Shown: positions 19,563 to 30,790, numbered from the stretch's first letter. The stretch: 64,000 nucleotides of DNA from Marinomonas colpomeniae (GCF_014803385.1 NZ_JACYFC010000004.1:411046-475045); one strand, 5' to 3'. Notes: generated by a model not told the origin, from the letters alone. Numbers and translations: made by a program.

Positions 19563-22364
19563 ATGAGCCTGTATTTAGAGTACCTACAAGAAATCGAAAC
19601 TCGTAAAAGCCAAGACCTACACCCTAAGCCAATTGATGACAATGAGCTGTTGTCAGAAATTATTTCTCAAATTAAAGACAATGGTAATGAGCACCGCGAA
19701 GCTTCTCTTAACTTTTTCATCTATAACACGCTACCAGGTACAACAAGCGCAGCTGCTGTAAAAGCAAAATTCTTAAAAGAGATCATTCTAGGTGAATCTA
19801 ACGTAAAAGAAATCACCCCTAAATTTGCCCTTGAACTACTTTCTCATATGAAAGGCGGCCCTTCTGTTGAAGTATTGATCGACCTTGCATTATCTGATGA
19901 TGCTTCTATTGCTTCTCCAGCGGCTGATGTTTTAAAAACTCAAGTATATCTGTACGAAGCAGATATGGAACGTCTTGAAGCAGCTTATAAAGCAGGTAAT
20001 ACTCTTTCTAAAGACATTCTTGAAAGCTACGCTAAAGCAGAGTTTTTCACTAAGCTTCCTGAAATTGATGAGAAAATTGATGTAGTCACCTATATTGCTG
20101 GTGAAGGCGATATCTCAACTGATTTATTATCGCCAGGTCATCAATCTCACTCTCGTGCAGATCGTGAATTACATGGTCAATGCATGAGCACACCAGAAGC
20201 TCAAGTAGAAATAAAAGCATTACAAGCTCAGCATCCTGACATGCAAGTCATGCTTATTGCTGAAAAAGGCACTATGGGTGTAGGTTCATCTCGTATGTCT
20301 GGTGTGAATAACGTCGCACTTTGGACTGGTAAGCAAGCAAGTCCATATGTTCCATTTATCAATATCGCACCTATCGTTGCGGGAACCAATGGTATCGCTC
20401 CAATCTTCCTAACAACCGTTGACGTAACAGGCGGTATTGGTCTTGATCTTAAAAACTGGGTTAAGAAAGTAGACGCAAACGGTAATACTGTTGTTGATAA
20501 AAATGGCGATGCTGTATTAGAAGAAGCTTACTCAGTTGCCACTGGCACTGTGTTAACTATCGATACAAAAGCGAAGAAGTTATATAACGGCAATAAAGTA
20601 CTTGCAGATATATCATCAGCCTTTACACCACAAAAAGTGGAATTCATGAAAGCGGGTGGCTCATACGCTGTAACGTTTGGTAAGAAACTACAAACATTTG
20701 CAGCAGAAGTACTAGGCGTTGAACCTCTAAGCGTCTATGCAGCGGCAAAAGAAATTTCACATGAAGGCCAAGGTTTAACCGCTGTAGAGAAGATATTTAA
20801 TCGTAATGCGGTTGGCGTTTTATCTGACACACCATTGCACGCAGGCTCAAACGTTCGTGTTAGAGTAAATATTGTCGGCTCGCAAGACACAACAGGGCCT
20901 ATGACATGTCAGGAATTAGAAGCCATGGCTGCTTCTACTATTTCACCAATTGTTGATGGCGCATTTCAATCAGGTTGTCACACTGCCTCTGTATGGGATA
21001 GTAAAGCAAAAGCGAACACACCAAAGTTAATGAGCTTTATGAACAAGTTCGGTCTAATCACTGCTCGTGACCCTAAAGGTGTTTATCCGTCAATGACGGA
21101 TGTTATTCATAAAGTATTGAATGATATTACTGTTGACGACCGCGCTATCATTATCGGTGGTGACTCACATACTCGTATGTCTAAAGGCGTTGCTTTTGGC
21201 GCTGACTCAGGTACTGTAGCCATTGCACTGGCAACAGGTGAGTCTGCAATGCCAATCCCAGAGTCAGTAAAAGTAACGTTTAAAGGCCACATGAAAAAAT
21301 ACATGGATTTCCGTGATGTGGTACACGCTACGCAAGCTCAAATGCTAAAACAGTTTGGTGGTGAAAATGTATTCCAAGGTCGTGTGATCGAAGTGCATAT
21401 CGGTACATTGCTAGCGGACCAAGCCTTCACCTTCACTGATTGGACAGCAGAGATGAAAGCAAAAGCTTCCATCTGTATTTCTCAAGACGAGACTTTAATC
21501 GGATCACTTGAATTAGCGAAAAGCCGCATTCAAATAATGATTGATAAAGGTATGGAAAATCCAGCGAAAACGCTTCATGGTTTAATATCTTTAGCTGATA
21601 AACGTATTGACGAGGTTAAGTCAGGTGCTGCACCTGCATTAACACCAGATGCAAATGCTAAATACTACGCAGAAGTGGTTGTTGATCTTGATGAAATTAT
21701 TGAGCCAATGGTTGCCGATCCAGACGTGAACAATGATGATGTCTCTAAGCGCTATACTCATGACGTTATCCGTCCAGTTTCATACTATGGGAACAAGACT
21801 GTTGACTTAGCGTTTGTTGGTTCTTGTATGGTACACAAGGGTGATATGCAAATCATCGCTCAAATGCTCCGGAACATGGAAGCACAAGGTAAAGAAATTA
21901 AGTTCAACGCGCCTCTAGTTATCGCTCCACCAACCTATAACATCGTTGATGAGTTAAAAGCCGAAGGCGATTGGGCACTGCTAGAGAAGTACGCAGGTTT
22001 TGAATTTGACGACACAAATCCTAAAGGATCTGCACGTACTAAGTATGAAAACATCATGTATTTAGAACGCCCTGGCTGTAACTTATGTATGGGTAACCAA
22101 GAGAAAGCGGAACCAGGTGACACGGTTATAGCGACATCAACTCGCTTATTCCAAGGTCGTGTTGTGGCGGATACAACAGAGAAAAAAGGTGAGTCATTAC
22201 TTGGTTCTACGCCACTGGTTGTTCTGTCTGCAATATTGGGACGTTTCCCTTCAATGGATGAATACAAAGCAGCAGTAGATGGCATTAAGCTGACAGACTT
22301 TGCGCCACCTCTTGACGCAATGACAACGGCACCAGTTGAATTCATTCCTGTTTCTAACGTATAA
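19563..22364 (+). CDS. acnB: Aconitate hydratase B (bifunctional 2-methylisocitrate dehydratase), long form
   Basis: AcnB interconverts citrate and isocitrate in the TCA cycle and dehydrates 2-methylisocitrate. This protein has 933 residues; the common AcnB (E. coli, Pseudomonas) has about 865. The 4Fe-4S ligands are present: Cys755 in GSCM and Cys839/Cys842 in PGCNLCMGNQ. GSQDTTGPMT and GGDSHTR are also conserved. The swivel-domain region (about residues 170-330) diverges strongly from E. coli, with an extra stretch around DANGNTVVDKNGDAVLEE, which recalls the longer AcnB of Bacteroidetes. GAGGTG precedes the ATG; monocistronic. Confidence 0.92.
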   Translation: MSLYLEYLQEIETRKSQDLHPKPIDDNELLSEIISQIKDNGNEHREASLNFFIYNTLPGTTSAAAVKAKFLKEIILGESNVKEITPKFALELLSHMKGGPSVEVLIDLALSDDASIASPAADVLKTQVYLYEADMERLEAAYKAGNTLSKDILESYAKAEFFTKLPEIDEKIDVVTYIAGEGDISTDLLSPGHQSHSRADRELHGQCMSTPEAQVEIKALQAQHPDMQVMLIAEKGTMGVGSSRMSGVNNVALWTGKQASPYVPFINIAPIVAGTNGIAPIFLTTVDVTGGIGLDLKNWVKKVDANGNTVVDKNGDAVLEEAYSVATGTVLTIDTKAKKLYNGNKVLADISSAFTPQKVEFMKAGGSYAVTFGKKLQTFAAEVLGVEPLSVYAAAKEISHEGQGLTAVEKIFNRNAVGVLSDTPLHAGSNVRVRVNIVGSQDTTGPMTCQELEAMAASTISPIVDGAFQSGCHTASVWDSKAKANTPKLMSFMNKFGLITARDPKGVYPSMTDVIHKVLNDITVDDRAIIIGGDSHTRMSKGVAFGADSGTVAIALATGESAMPIPESVKVTFKGHMKKYMDFRDVVHATQAQMLKQFGGENVFQGRVIEVHIGTLLADQAFTFTDWTAEMKAKASICISQDETLIGSLELAKSRIQIMIDKGMENPAKTLHGLISLADKRIDEVKSGAAPALTPDANAKYYAEVVVDLDEIIEPMVADPDVNNDDVSKRYTHDVIRPVSYYGNKTVDLAFVGSCMVHKGDMQIIAQMLRNMEAQGKEIKFNAPLVIAPPTYNIVDELKAEGDWALLEKYAGFEFDDTNPKGSARTKYENIMYLERPGCNLCMGNQEKAEPGDTVIATSTRLFQGRVVADTTEKKGESLLGSTPLVVLSAILGRFPSMDEYKAAVDGIKLTDFAPPLDAMTTAPVEFIPVSNV

Positions 22365-22403
22365 GCTTAGAAATATGAATTAACAGCTTAATTACGCTGT
22401 CTC

Positions 22404-22440
22404 AAAAAAGCCTACAAATAATTATTTGTAGGCTTTTTTA
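22404..22440 (+). terminator. Strong terminator after acnB
   Basis: Perfect 17-bp arms (22404-22420 and 22423-22439) centred on GCCTACAAATA/TATTTGTAGGC, flanked by A6 and T6 runs. Confidence 0.93.
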
Positions 22441-22544
22441 TTGCCTTGAACTTATAAAGTTTTTCAGACTTTAAGCTCTTTAGCTTTACTCTTTTAACTC
22501 TGCGTCTCCCTCAATTCAACAGCTGCTTTGATAAACATCAGGCA

Positions 22545-22571
22545 CAAAAAAGCCCCGCAATGCGAGGCTTC
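22545..22571 (-). terminator. Terminator of hpf
   Basis: On the minus strand GCCTCGC/GCGGGGC (one G-U pair) with a short loop is followed by T6, 20 bases after the hpf stop. Confidence 0.85.
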
Positions 22572-22590
22572 TCCTAAATAGGTTGATTAG

Positions 22591-22983
22591 CTAAATAACT
22601 TCGCGCTCTACAAGCTCATCAAACTCAGCTTGTTCTTGTCGCTCTATAGGGCTTTCGACATCATTAGCGTTTATATGGTGCTGTCTACCAACATGTTTCG
22701 CTTTGTATTTAATCAGCTGCTTTTCTAGCTTTCCAACTAGAAGATCAAGGGCAGGTTTAAGCTGCTTGTCCGTTTTAACAGTTGCGAAAAGGTCGTGACC
22801 AGGAATATGAACACTGGCTTCTACTATTAACTCATGAATATCATGCTTTTCTGTATTAAGAATCACTTTAATACTGGTTATCTGATTATTAATTCGAGAT
22901 AAATGATCCATTTTTTCTTTGACTACTTCTTGAACTTCTTCACCAGATTGGACGTGGTGACCGCTAATATTCAATGTATACAT
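22591..22983 (-). CDS. hpf: Ribosome hibernation-promoting factor, HPF/YfiA family
   Basis: A 130-residue ribosome-associated inhibitor that binds the 30S decoding site in stationary phase. The N-terminal 95 residues show the family pattern: MYTLNISGHHV, ELIVEASVHIPGHDLFA, then a basic Lys-rich helix ending in KYKAKH. The acidic tail after residue 100 is longer than in short E. coli HPF (95 residues) and more like YfiA/RaiA; there is no dimerisation domain of the long form. It stands alone rather than next to rpoN, where hpf usually lies, so it may be a second paralogue. GAAGGAA precedes the ATG. Confidence 0.88.
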   Translation of the reverse strand: MYTLNISGHHVQSGEEVQEVVKEKMDHLSRINNQITSIKVILNTEKHDIHELIVEASVHIPGHDLFATVKTDKQLKPALDLLVGKLEKQLIKYKAKHVGRQHHINANDVESPIERQEQAEFDELVEREVI

Positions 22984-23244
22984 AAAGAATTTCCTTCTGT
23001 TTAGGTCAAATTTTTTTATTTACTTAAATGTAGTTCCTCCTATGTGTTTTACTCTTATATATAATCTATGGATGAATTGATTAGATTTCAATGCCTACAA
23101 TGTAAATAGTTGTTCAAGATCATGAATATACAATTATTCACGTCTAAAACATCTATTTAAACACTCTATTAATCAATAGCATACAGATCCACATCTAGCA
23201 ATTTTTCAATTAATTAAGTCGTAAAAAATATGTCATAATATCTA

Positions 23245-23907
23245 TTAGCCATTTAATCGCATGCGATAAACACGGTAAAGCATCGCAAGAAAAAAGCACA
23301 TACAAGTAGGCATTAAAAGAGCATAAAAACTAATTTGATGAAACAAGAAAGCACCTAACGCCCCTCCTAAAACAAATCCTATTACAACAATAACAAACAA
23401 TAGAGCTTTACGTTTATCAAAGGCTTTTCCTCTAAGGACGCCCCCGATCATAATACCTAAATCGGTAAATATGCCCGTTAGGTGAGTAGTTCGAATTACA
23501 GCGCCGCTGTAAGTAGTAACCAGTGCATTTTGAAGGCCACAAGCAGCTGATGCAAAATAATGCCCCATAGGATGGTTACCTAAAAGAAAATACATTGCTC
23601 CTAATAACAAAAAAGCCTCTATAGTGAGTAATAAATCATAAAACCGACCAAGCTTTAATGAAGTATCTGTCAACATAAAGCCAGAAAAAGTAGACCCAAT
23701 AACAAAACTTAGCAATATTCCAGCAAGATGAAGTAATGACTTATATGAAGAGTCAAATAGAGCGCTACCTAAGAGCGTCGCTGTACCAGATAAGTGAGAT
23801 ACAGCCTGATGCTCAAAGCCCAGCAGTGCAATGGCATTAACGCTCCCTGCGACTAAAGCTAATGAAAAAGCACCATACTCAACCCACTTCGGCAATTTTG
23901 AAATCAT
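23245..23907 (-). CDS. YoaK-family (DUF1275) membrane protein
   Basis: A 220-residue integral membrane protein with six predicted hydrophobic segments. The start FSLALVAGSVNAIALLGF and the later GIFTDLGIMIGGVLRG motif are typical of the DUF1275/YoaK family, whose function is unknown. AAGG lies at good spacing before the ATG. The 261 bases downstream, towards hpf, are AT-rich and show no gene. Monocistronic. Confidence 0.85.
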   Translation of the reverse strand: MISKLPKWVEYGAFSLALVAGSVNAIALLGFEHQAVSHLSGTATLLGSALFDSSYKSLLHLAGILLSFVIGSTFSGFMLTDTSLKLGRFYDLLLTIEAFLLLGAMYFLLGNHPMGHYFASAACGLQNALVTTYSGAVIRTTHLTGIFTDLGIMIGGVLRGKAFDKRKALLFVIVVIGFVLGGALGAFLFHQISFYALLMPTCMCFFLAMLYRVYRMRLNG

Positions 23908-23980
23908 AAAAAACCTTACTTCTTTCTATCAACAATACCGTGATGAAGAAAAGTATAAACAGTACTTTTCGCAGAAACAA

Positions 23981-24016
23981 AAAAAAGCGTTTGCTATGAC
24001 GGCAAACGCTTTTTTA
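23981..24016. terminator. Strong terminator after asd
   Basis: AAAAAAGCGTTTGC/GCAAACGCTTTTTT with a seven-base loop is a perfect stem with U-tracts on both strands. It lies 18 bases after the minus-strand asd stop and upstream of the YoaK-family gene. Confidence 0.92.
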
Positions 24017-24034
24017 TAACATTGAATCAAAACG

Positions 24035-25159
24035 TTAGTCGTTAAGTAAAATACGCAACATACGACGCAATGGCTCAGCAGCACCCCACAACAATTGGTC
24101 ACCAACAGAGAAAGCACTGATGTATTCAGGCCCCATGTTCAGCTTACGAATACGACCAACTGGAATATTCAAAGTACCAGTCGCTGCCGTTGGCGTTAAA
24201 CGCTCCATTGTCGCTTCTTTATCATTAGGAACGACACTCACCCAATCGTTATGCTGAGCCAGCATGCCTTCAATATCAGCAAGCGGAATGTCTTGGTTCA
24301 ATTTAATCGTAAACGCTTGGCTATGACAGCGCATAGAGCCAATACGAACACAAAGACCATCAACAGGAATTATAGATCCTGTATTACCCAAGATTTTGTT
24401 CGTTTCAGCCTGTGCTTTCCACTCTTCTCTACTTTGACCGTTATCTAATTGAGAATCGATGTAAGGAATTAAGCTACCCGCCAACGGCACACCAAATTGA
24501 TCAACAGGCATAGTATTAGAACGCATTTGCTCTGCTACTTTACGATCGATCTCCAAAATGGCACTAGCAGGATCAGCAAGCTCAGACGCAACTGAGCCTT
24601 GCAGCATGCCCATTTGGTTAATCAACTCACGCATGTGGCGAGCACCACCACCTGACGCCGCTTGATACGTCATAGACGTCATCCATTCGATGTGATCTTT
24701 CTCGAACAAGCCGCCTAAAGCTAACATCATCAAACTAACGGTACAGTTACCACCAGCAAAGGTTTTCACGCCATCTTTTAGACCTTGTTTGATAACATTC
24801 TGGTTAACTGGATCCAACACAATGATTGCATCTTTGTCCATGCGCAATGATGATGCTGCGTCGATCCAGTAACCGTTCCAACCAGCCTTACGCAACTCAG
24901 GGTAAATAGCCTTGGTATAATCGCCGCCTTGGCAGGTGATTATAATGTCCATTCTCTTTAACGCTTCAATATTATTAGCGTCTTGAAGCAATGGAATATC
25001 TTTACCAATTTCTGGCCCTTTTTGCCCCGCTTGAGAGGTAGTGAAAAAAATTGGATCAATATGATCGAAATCGTTTTCTTCTCGCATACGCTGCATCAAC
25101 ACGGAACCAACCATTCCGCGCCAGCCGACTAAACCTACAGTTTGTTTTGACATGGTCAT
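24035..25159 (-). CDS. asd: Aspartate-semialdehyde dehydrogenase
   Basis: Asd reduces aspartyl phosphate to aspartate semialdehyde, the branch point to lysine/diaminopimelate, threonine and methionine. The 374-residue protein has the N-terminal NADP-binding [13 protein letters not shown], the active-site Cys in GGNCTVSLM and the substrate-binding [11 protein letters not shown] of the E. coli-type branch (367 residues). Two in-frame ATGs lie two codons apart; the first has AAGG upstream. It follows leuB on the same strand with a 74-base gap, the usual pseudomonad order leuC-leuD-leuB-asd. Confidence 0.96.
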   Translation of the reverse strand: MTMSKQTVGLVGWRGMVGSVLMQRMREENDFDHIDPIFFTTSQAGQKGPEIGKDIPLLQDANNIEALKRMDIIITCQGGDYTKAIYPELRKAGWNGYWIDAASSLRMDKDAIIVLDPVNQNVIKQGLKDGVKTFAGGNCTVSLMMLALGGLFEKDHIEWMTSMTYQAASGGGARHMRELINQMGMLQGSVASELADPASAILEIDRKVAEQMRSNTMPVDQFGVPLAGSLIPYIDSQLDNGQSREEWKAQAETNKILGNTGSIIPVDGLCVRIGSMRCHSQAFTIKLNQDIPLADIEGMLAQHNDWVSVVPNDKEATMERLTPTAATGTLNIPVGRIRKLNMGPEYISAFSVGDQLLWGAAEPLRRMLRILLND

Positions 25160-25233
25160 CTTTACCTTTTTTTGTGGGGTCGCTCATACCAAGAGCAATA
25201 TCCCAAGTGAATAAACTTAATGACTTTTTGACA

Positions 25234-26313
25234 TTAAGCTTTTAGTGCTGCCAGCACAGCATCGCCCATGGCTTGTGTGCTAACCGTTTTGCATCCTTGT
25301 GATGCAATATCTGCTGTTCTTAATCCTTGATCCAAGACATTACTTACTGCCGCCTCTATCGCGTCAGCAGCGTCTTTAGAATCAAGAGAGTAACGCAACA
25401 TCATAGCAACAGATAAAATCGTTGCTAGAGGGTTTGCAATGCCCTGTCCCGCAATATCAGGAGCAGAACCATGACAAGGTTCATACATGCCACGACCTTC
25501 TGCATTTAACGAAGCAGAAGGAAGCATGCCAATAGAGCCTGTTAACATTGCCGCTGCGTCAGATAGAATATCACCAAACATGTTGCCAGTAACCATTACA
25601 TCGAACTGTTTTGGCGCACGAACAAGCTGCATTGCAGCATTATCTACTAGCATATGCGTCAATTCGACATCTGGGTATTCTTTCGCAACTTCTTCCATCA
25701 CTTCTTTCCAAAGTACTGTTACTTCCAATACATTAGATTTATCGATAGAACAAACGCGTTTGCCACGTTGACGTGCGGCTTCAAAAGCAGAGTGACCAAT
25801 ACGGCGAATCTCAGATTCATTATAAACATAAGTGTTATAACCTTCTCGCTCACCGTTTTCTAATGTACGAATACCACGAGGTTGACCGAAGTAAATTCCA
25901 CCGGTTAGTTCACGTACGATCAAAATATCCAAACCGGCAACGATTTCTGGCTTCAAACTAGATGCATCGGCTAATTGAGGATACAAGATAGCAGGACGAA
26001 GGTTAGAAAATAGTTCAAGGTTTGAACGTAATCCTAATAAACCTTTTTCTGGGCGAAAAGCCATATCTAGACCGTCCCATTTAGGACCACCTACCGCACC
26101 TAATAGAATAGCGTCGGCGGCTTTTGCTTTGTCTAATGTACTTTCTGGTAAAGGAGACCCTGTTTCATCATAAGCAGACCCACCGACTAACGCGCTTTCA
26201 TGTTTAATATCTAGCGAAAACTTTTCGTTTACTAAATCCAATACACGAACGGCTTGCGCTACAATTTCTGGGCCTATGCCGTCACCAGGTAAAACCAATA
26301 CATTTTTACTCAT
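25234..26313 (-). CDS. leuB: 3-isopropylmalate dehydrogenase
   Basis: LeuB oxidatively decarboxylates 3-isopropylmalate with NAD+ in leucine synthesis. It has 359 residues (E. coli 363), with [10 protein letters not shown] at the N-terminus, the [22 protein letters not shown] substrate loop, [14 protein letters not shown], and the NAD-binding [18 protein letters not shown] motif. AAGGA precedes the ATG. Third gene of leuC-leuD-leuB, 71 bases after leuD. Confidence 0.97.
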   Translation of the reverse strand: MSKNVLVLPGDGIGPEIVAQAVRVLDLVNEKFSLDIKHESALVGGSAYDETGSPLPESTLDKAKAADAILLGAVGGPKWDGLDMAFRPEKGLLGLRSNLELFSNLRPAILYPQLADASSLKPEIVAGLDILIVRELTGGIYFGQPRGIRTLENGEREGYNTYVYNESEIRRIGHSAFEAARQRGKRVCSIDKSNVLEVTVLWKEVMEEVAKEYPDVELTHMLVDNAAMQLVRAPKQFDVMVTGNMFGDILSDAAAMLTGSIGMLPSASLNAEGRGMYEPCHGSAPDIAGQGIANPLATILSVAMMLRYSLDSKDAADAIEAAVSNVLDQGLRTADIASQGCKTVSTQAMGDAVLAALKA

Positions 26314-26384
26314 ACTTAATCCTTCATTTCATGTTTTAACGCTCATGCATCAAAACCAATATTTAAAAAACTGTTTAGCGAAAA

Positions 26385-27035
26385 TTATTGCTCACGTGAC
26401 AAGAAAAGCCACGGCGCTGCATTCATGCGTTTTTCTTCATAACGACGAATAGCAGAATCTTCTTGCAATGTTAATCCGATATCGTCCAATCCATTTAATA
26501 AACAATGCTTACGGAAGTTATCAACTAGAAAAGTAAATTCTGCACCTGAAGGTGACGTCACCGTTTGCGCTTCTAAATCAACAACGACTTGAGCGCCCTC
26601 TCTTGCCGTTACTTCAGCAAACAATTGATCAATTTCTTCTGCTTCCAACACAATTGGCAATAAACCATTTTTAAAACAGTTATTGTAAAAAATATCAGCA
26701 AAACTTGGCGCAATAACAGAGCGAAAGCCATAATCATCTAACGCCCAAGGCGCGTGTTCACGGCTTGATCCACAACCAAAATTTTGACGAGCAAGCAAAA
26801 CGCTCGCACCAGTATAACGAGCTTGATTCAAAATAAAGTCTTTACGCAATGGACGACCATCACATTCTTGATCTGGTTGGCCTTCGTCTTCATAACGCAA
26901 TTCATCAAATAAGTTTTTTCCAAAGCCTGTACGCTTGATTGATTTCAAGAATTGCTTTGGAATGATCATATCAGTATCAACGTTTGCCAAATCCAAAGGA
27001 GCGGCTAAACCTGTATGTTTCGTAAAAGGACGCAT
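26385..27035 (-). CDS. leuD: 3-isopropylmalate dehydratase small subunit
   Basis: LeuD provides the swivel domain of isopropylmalate isomerase with LeuC. The 216-residue protein has the N-terminal [26 protein letters not shown] start, the conserved substrate motif [15 protein letters not shown] and [16 protein letters not shown]. It lies 22 bases after leuC with GGGGAAA as ribosome-binding site, so the two subunits are co-translated. Confidence 0.97.
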   Translation of the reverse strand: MRPFTKHTGLAAPLDLANVDTDMIIPKQFLKSIKRTGFGKNLFDELRYEDEGQPDQECDGRPLRKDFILNQARYTGASVLLARQNFGCGSSREHAPWALDDYGFRSVIAPSFADIFYNNCFKNGLLPIVLEAEEIDQLFAEVTAREGAQVVVDLEAQTVTSPSGAEFTFLVDNFRKHCLLNGLDDIGLTLQEDSAIRRYEEKRMNAAPWLFLSREQ

Positions 27036-27057
27036 GTGTATTTCCCCTAAAGATTGT

Positions 27058-28485
27058 TTAGTGTTTAACCAACTCGTTTACATCAACGAAATGACCAGCA
27101 ATTGCCGCTGCAGCTGCCATAGCAGGGCTAACCAAATGCGTACGACCACCAAAGCCTTGACGACCTTCAAAGTTACGATTTGATGTTGATGCGCAATGTT
27201 CGCCAGCACCCAACTTATCGGCATTCATTGCTAAACACATAGAACAACCCGGTTCACGCCATTCCAAACCAGCGGCTTCAAAAATAATATGTAAACCTTC
27301 TTTCTCTGCTTGTGCTTTTACTAAACCAGAACCAGGTACCACAATAGCCTGTTTCAATGTAGAAGCGACTTTACGGCCTTTAACAACGTCTGCTGCAATG
27401 CGTAAATCTTCAATACGAGAGTTAGTACAAGATCCAATAAACACACGATCAAGCGTTATATCTGCCAATGTCGTTTTGCCTTTTAAGCCCATGTATTTCC
27501 ATGCGCGAGCATAACCTTCTTTTTTCACTGGATCGGTCTGGTCTTCTGCACGAGGAATCGCCTCATCAATGGCGATAACCATTTCAGGAGACGTCCCCCA
27601 TGTAACTTGTGGTTTAATATCTTCTGCTTTTAGTACAACCACTTCGTCAAATTGAGCATCTTTGTCTGATACTAAATCTTTCCAAGCGCTAATTGCCATA
27701 TCCCAATGCTCGCCTTTTGGCGCATAAGGACGACCTTTTACGTAATCAATTGTCGTATCATCAACGGCAATCAAACCAACGCGAGCACCTGCTTCAATCG
27801 CCATGTTGCAAACTGTCATACGACCTTCCATAGACAGTGACTGAATACCAGTACCACCAAATTCAATCGCATAACCTGTACCACCAGCGGTACCAATGGC
27901 ACCTATAATAGCCAATACAACGTCCTTCGCAGAAACCCAAGAAGACAATTCACCATCAACTCGAACCAACATATTGCGGCTTTTCTTTTGCACAAGACAC
28001 TGAGTGGCTAAAACATGCTCAACTTCTGATGTGCCGATACCGTGCGCTAACGCACCAAATGCACCATGGGTAGAGGTATGGGAATCACCACACACAACCG
28101 TCATACCTGGAAGCGTCGCACCTTGTTCTGGCCCAACAACGTGTACGATTCCTTGGCGAATATCTTTCATGTTGAATTCGGTAATGCCAAATTCATTACA
28201 GTTATCATCCAGCGTTGTCACTTGAATTTTAGACACAGGATCTGCGATACCATCAACACCGAAAACGCGCTCTTCTTTTGTCGTTGGCACATTATGGTCT
28301 GGCGTTGCTAAGCTTGAAGAAATGCGCCAAGGCTTGCGACCAGCCATTCTTAACCCCTCAAATGCTTGAGGAGAAGTCACCTCGTGAAGCAGTTGTAAGT
28401 CGATATAAATTAACGCACTACCATCATCGCGCTGCTGAACAAGGTGGCTATCCCACAACTTGTCATAAAGAGTTTTTGCTGACAT
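27058..28485 (-). CDS. leuC: 3-isopropylmalate dehydratase large subunit
   Basis: LeuC carries the 4Fe-4S cluster that isomerises 2- to 3-isopropylmalate. The 475-residue protein (E. coli 466) has [33 protein letters not shown] and [10 protein letters not shown], which include the cluster cysteines. TAGGAGA precedes the ATG. It is the first gene of leuC-leuD-leuB and is divergent from a LysR regulator with a 93-base shared promoter region. Confidence 0.97.
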   Translation of the reverse strand: MSAKTLYDKLWDSHLVQQRDDGSALIYIDLQLLHEVTSPQAFEGLRMAGRKPWRISSSLATPDHNVPTTKEERVFGVDGIADPVSKIQVTTLDDNCNEFGITEFNMKDIRQGIVHVVGPEQGATLPGMTVVCGDSHTSTHGAFGALAHGIGTSEVEHVLATQCLVQKKSRNMLVRVDGELSSWVSAKDVVLAIIGAIGTAGGTGYAIEFGGTGIQSLSMEGRMTVCNMAIEAGARVGLIAVDDTTIDYVKGRPYAPKGEHWDMAISAWKDLVSDKDAQFDEVVVLKAEDIKPQVTWGTSPEMVIAIDEAIPRAEDQTDPVKKEGYARAWKYMGLKGKTTLADITLDRVFIGSCTNSRIEDLRIAADVVKGRKVASTLKQAIVVPGSGLVKAQAEKEGLHIIFEAAGLEWREPGCSMCLAMNADKLGAGEHCASTSNRNFEGRQGFGGRTHLVSPAMAAAAAIAGHFVDVNELVKH

Positions 28486-28578
28486 AACTTCTCTCCTAAG
28501 AATCTTATTGCGTTATCCTAAAACTTTGGTTTAAATAACTCAAATTCATAATTTTCATATTTCGGATAATTTTTTGGA

Positions 28579-29457
28579 ATGATAGACATTGCAGAACTAC
28601 TTACCTTCATTAAAGTTGCAGAAACAGGTTCATTCTCAGAAGCTGGCACACAGCTTTTTGTCACTCAACCAGCGATAAGTAAGCGTATTGCCGCTCTAGA
28701 AAGTAACTTAGGCGTTAGGTTGCTTGACCGCATTGGTCGTCAAGTTCAATTAACAGAAGCAGGTATTCGTTTATTGCCAAAAGCCCGAAAAATGGCTGAA
28801 GATCTTCAGGATATAAAACGCAGTATGTCGCTGCAAATGGAAGGTGTAAGTGGTGAACTAAGAATCTCCACCAGCCACCATGTTGGTTTACGGCGTTTAC
28901 CAGAAACCTTAAAGAAATTCCAACAAGACTTTCCAAGTGCTCAACTAGACATCGAATTTTCTCAATCCGAAGAAGCTTATCAAGACGTTCTTAAAGGTCG
29001 TGCTGAACTGGGTATCATTACTTTATCAAATAAAGAAAACCCACTCATTGAATCTGTTCCAATATGGTCAGACCCCCTCACTTGTGTCGTCAGTAAAGAT
29101 CATCCACTTGCTTTATCGAAAAATCTAAATTTAACAGAGTTAGCGCAACACACTTGTGTTTTACCCAATAAAAACACGTTCACTAGACAGATTGCAGAGC
29201 AAGTTTTTGGGAAACAAGGGCTAAAACCTCAAGTACGTATGAATACCAACAACCTAGAAACACTGGCAATGTTGGTAAGTATTGGTTGGGGGTGGTCATT
29301 ACTACCGTCAACATTAGTGGATGAAAGGCTTGTTGTTCTAAACTTGCCTGACTTGAATGTAGAAAGAAAGCTAGGGGTTATTCATCACAAGCAAAAAACA
29401 TTAAGTCGTGCCGCCATCGCTTTTATTGAATTATTAAAAACCGAAGGTCATCAATAA
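28579..29457 (+). CDS. LysR-family regulator, probably of the leu operon
   Basis: A 292-residue LysR protein: an N-terminal helix-turn-helix (residues about 1-60, FSEAGTQLFVTQPAISKRIAALE) and a periplasmic-binding-protein-like effector domain (about 90-290). It is divergent from leuC, an arrangement usual for LysR proteins that activate the neighbouring genes. Control of leuCDB, perhaps with a leucine-pathway intermediate as effector, is inferred from position. No clear T-N11-A operator was picked out by eye in the gap. Confidence 0.88.
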   Translation: MIDIAELLTFIKVAETGSFSEAGTQLFVTQPAISKRIAALESNLGVRLLDRIGRQVQLTEAGIRLLPKARKMAEDLQDIKRSMSLQMEGVSGELRISTSHHVGLRRLPETLKKFQQDFPSAQLDIEFSQSEEAYQDVLKGRAELGIITLSNKENPLIESVPIWSDPLTCVVSKDHPLALSKNLNLTELAQHTCVLPNKNTFTRQIAEQVFGKQGLKPQVRMNTNNLETLAMLVSIGWGWSLLPSTLVDERLVVLNLPDLNVERKLGVIHHKQKTLSRAAIAFIELLKTEGHQ

Positions 29458-29462
29458 AAGCA

Positions 29463-30614
29463 CTATCGTCGCTGGTTAACCAATAGAATAATAAGTCCCA
29501 ACGCACTGGTACCAGCGGCGGCTGTGAATGCCCAAGAACCACCAACCCACTCCCATAAATAACCAGTAAACACCATCCCCAAACCACCACCTAAACCAAT
29601 AGCAAAAGCACTGTACATGGCTTGCCCTTGACCACCATAACGCTCAGGAAAAAGGTGGCGAATTTGCTCAATAGACACCATATGAAAAAGCGCGAAGGTT
29701 ATACAATGAAGTAGCTGAGTAAAAATAAGTATCCATAAAACGGACGCAAACCATCCCACTAAGAACCAGCGGACAACGCCTGCTATAAAGCAAAGTGCGA
29801 CAATATGAACAACGTGGAACTGTTTAATAGTGTTACCAAAAAACAAGAACAAAACGATTTCAATAATCACACCTAACGCCATCAACATACCAATATGTTC
29901 ACCACTGTAACCAGCATTAGACAAATGAACAGCAAAAAATACATTAAAAGGTGCATGTGACATAAAAGCCAAGAAAGCTAAAACAAAAAACAGCATAGAT
30001 TCATGGGTTTTAACTAAAGAAAAAAATGATGTTGTTTCTTTTTGAGTACTCACTTCATAGGCTTGTTCTTTTATGAAGAAAGTCGTTCCAGCAGCTAAGG
30101 CAAGACAAGCACACATAGTAGGAATCACGATCCAAACACCAAAGTGTCCAATCAGAAACCCCGCACCAGCTACCGCAACAACATAACCAATAGATCCACC
30201 CACCCTTATTCTTGTATAGGGCACATCTAAACGACGGATACTTCTAACAGACAAGGAATCTGTCATTGGCAGTAAAGCAGAATAAAACAATGCCATTAGA
30301 CAAGTTAATAACCACAGAGTTTCGAATTGATCATTCCAATTAAACGGAATGACGGCAATAAAACATCCCAAGACACCTAACTGTAAGATGCGCTTAGGTA
30401 AACCAACCTTTGCCGTCAGCCAGCCCCAAAAGTGCGGTACTAAAATACCTGACAAAGTAAAAGTTGACATCAAACGGCCTATTTCAGATGCAGTTAAACC
30501 TATTGATTTATAATACACAGATATATACGGCATCATGACACCAAGAAAGGCGCAGAAAAAAAAGAAAAATAAAAATAAAGGCCAAGCAATAGGCCGAGCA
30601 TTTTTAGAAAACAT
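29463..30614 (-). CDS. MFS transporter, HcaT/MFS_1-like
   Basis: A 383-residue major facilitator with about 12 hydrophobic segments. The sequence YYKSIGLTASEIGRLMSTFTLSGILVPHFWGWL and the C-terminal RYGGQGQAMYSAFAIGLGGGLG are typical of the phenylpropionate-permease-like (HcaT/YcaD) branch. The substrate is unknown; the HcaT name reflects family resemblance only. Its stop lies five bases from the convergent LysR stop. CGGAGC precedes the ATG, and it is divergent from the alpha-glucosidase gene. Confidence 0.82.
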   Translation of the reverse strand: MFSKNARPIAWPLFLFFFFFCAFLGVMMPYISVYYKSIGLTASEIGRLMSTFTLSGILVPHFWGWLTAKVGLPKRILQLGVLGCFIAVIPFNWNDQFETLWLLTCLMALFYSALLPMTDSLSVRSIRRLDVPYTRIRVGGSIGYVVAVAGAGFLIGHFGVWIVIPTMCACLALAAGTTFFIKEQAYEVSTQKETTSFFSLVKTHESMLFFVLAFLAFMSHAPFNVFFAVHLSNAGYSGEHIGMLMALGVIIEIVLFLFFGNTIKQFHVVHIVALCFIAGVVRWFLVGWFASVLWILIFTQLLHCITFALFHMVSIEQIRHLFPERYGGQGQAMYSAFAIGLGGGLGMVFTGYLWEWVGGSWAFTAAAGTSALGLIILLVNQRR

Positions 30615-30790
30615 TATAGCTCCGAAATAATGACGGTATTTATTACGACATAAATAACTAAAATCATGCGTAAATCAAAAAATTTGAGTATGCTGCAATT
30701 AAGCTTAAAAAGCACTATAGATAATCATTAGAACTTTCTTTTTCTACTACAGACAATACGAATACTATAATTTATAGCAGGAGAAAAAAC

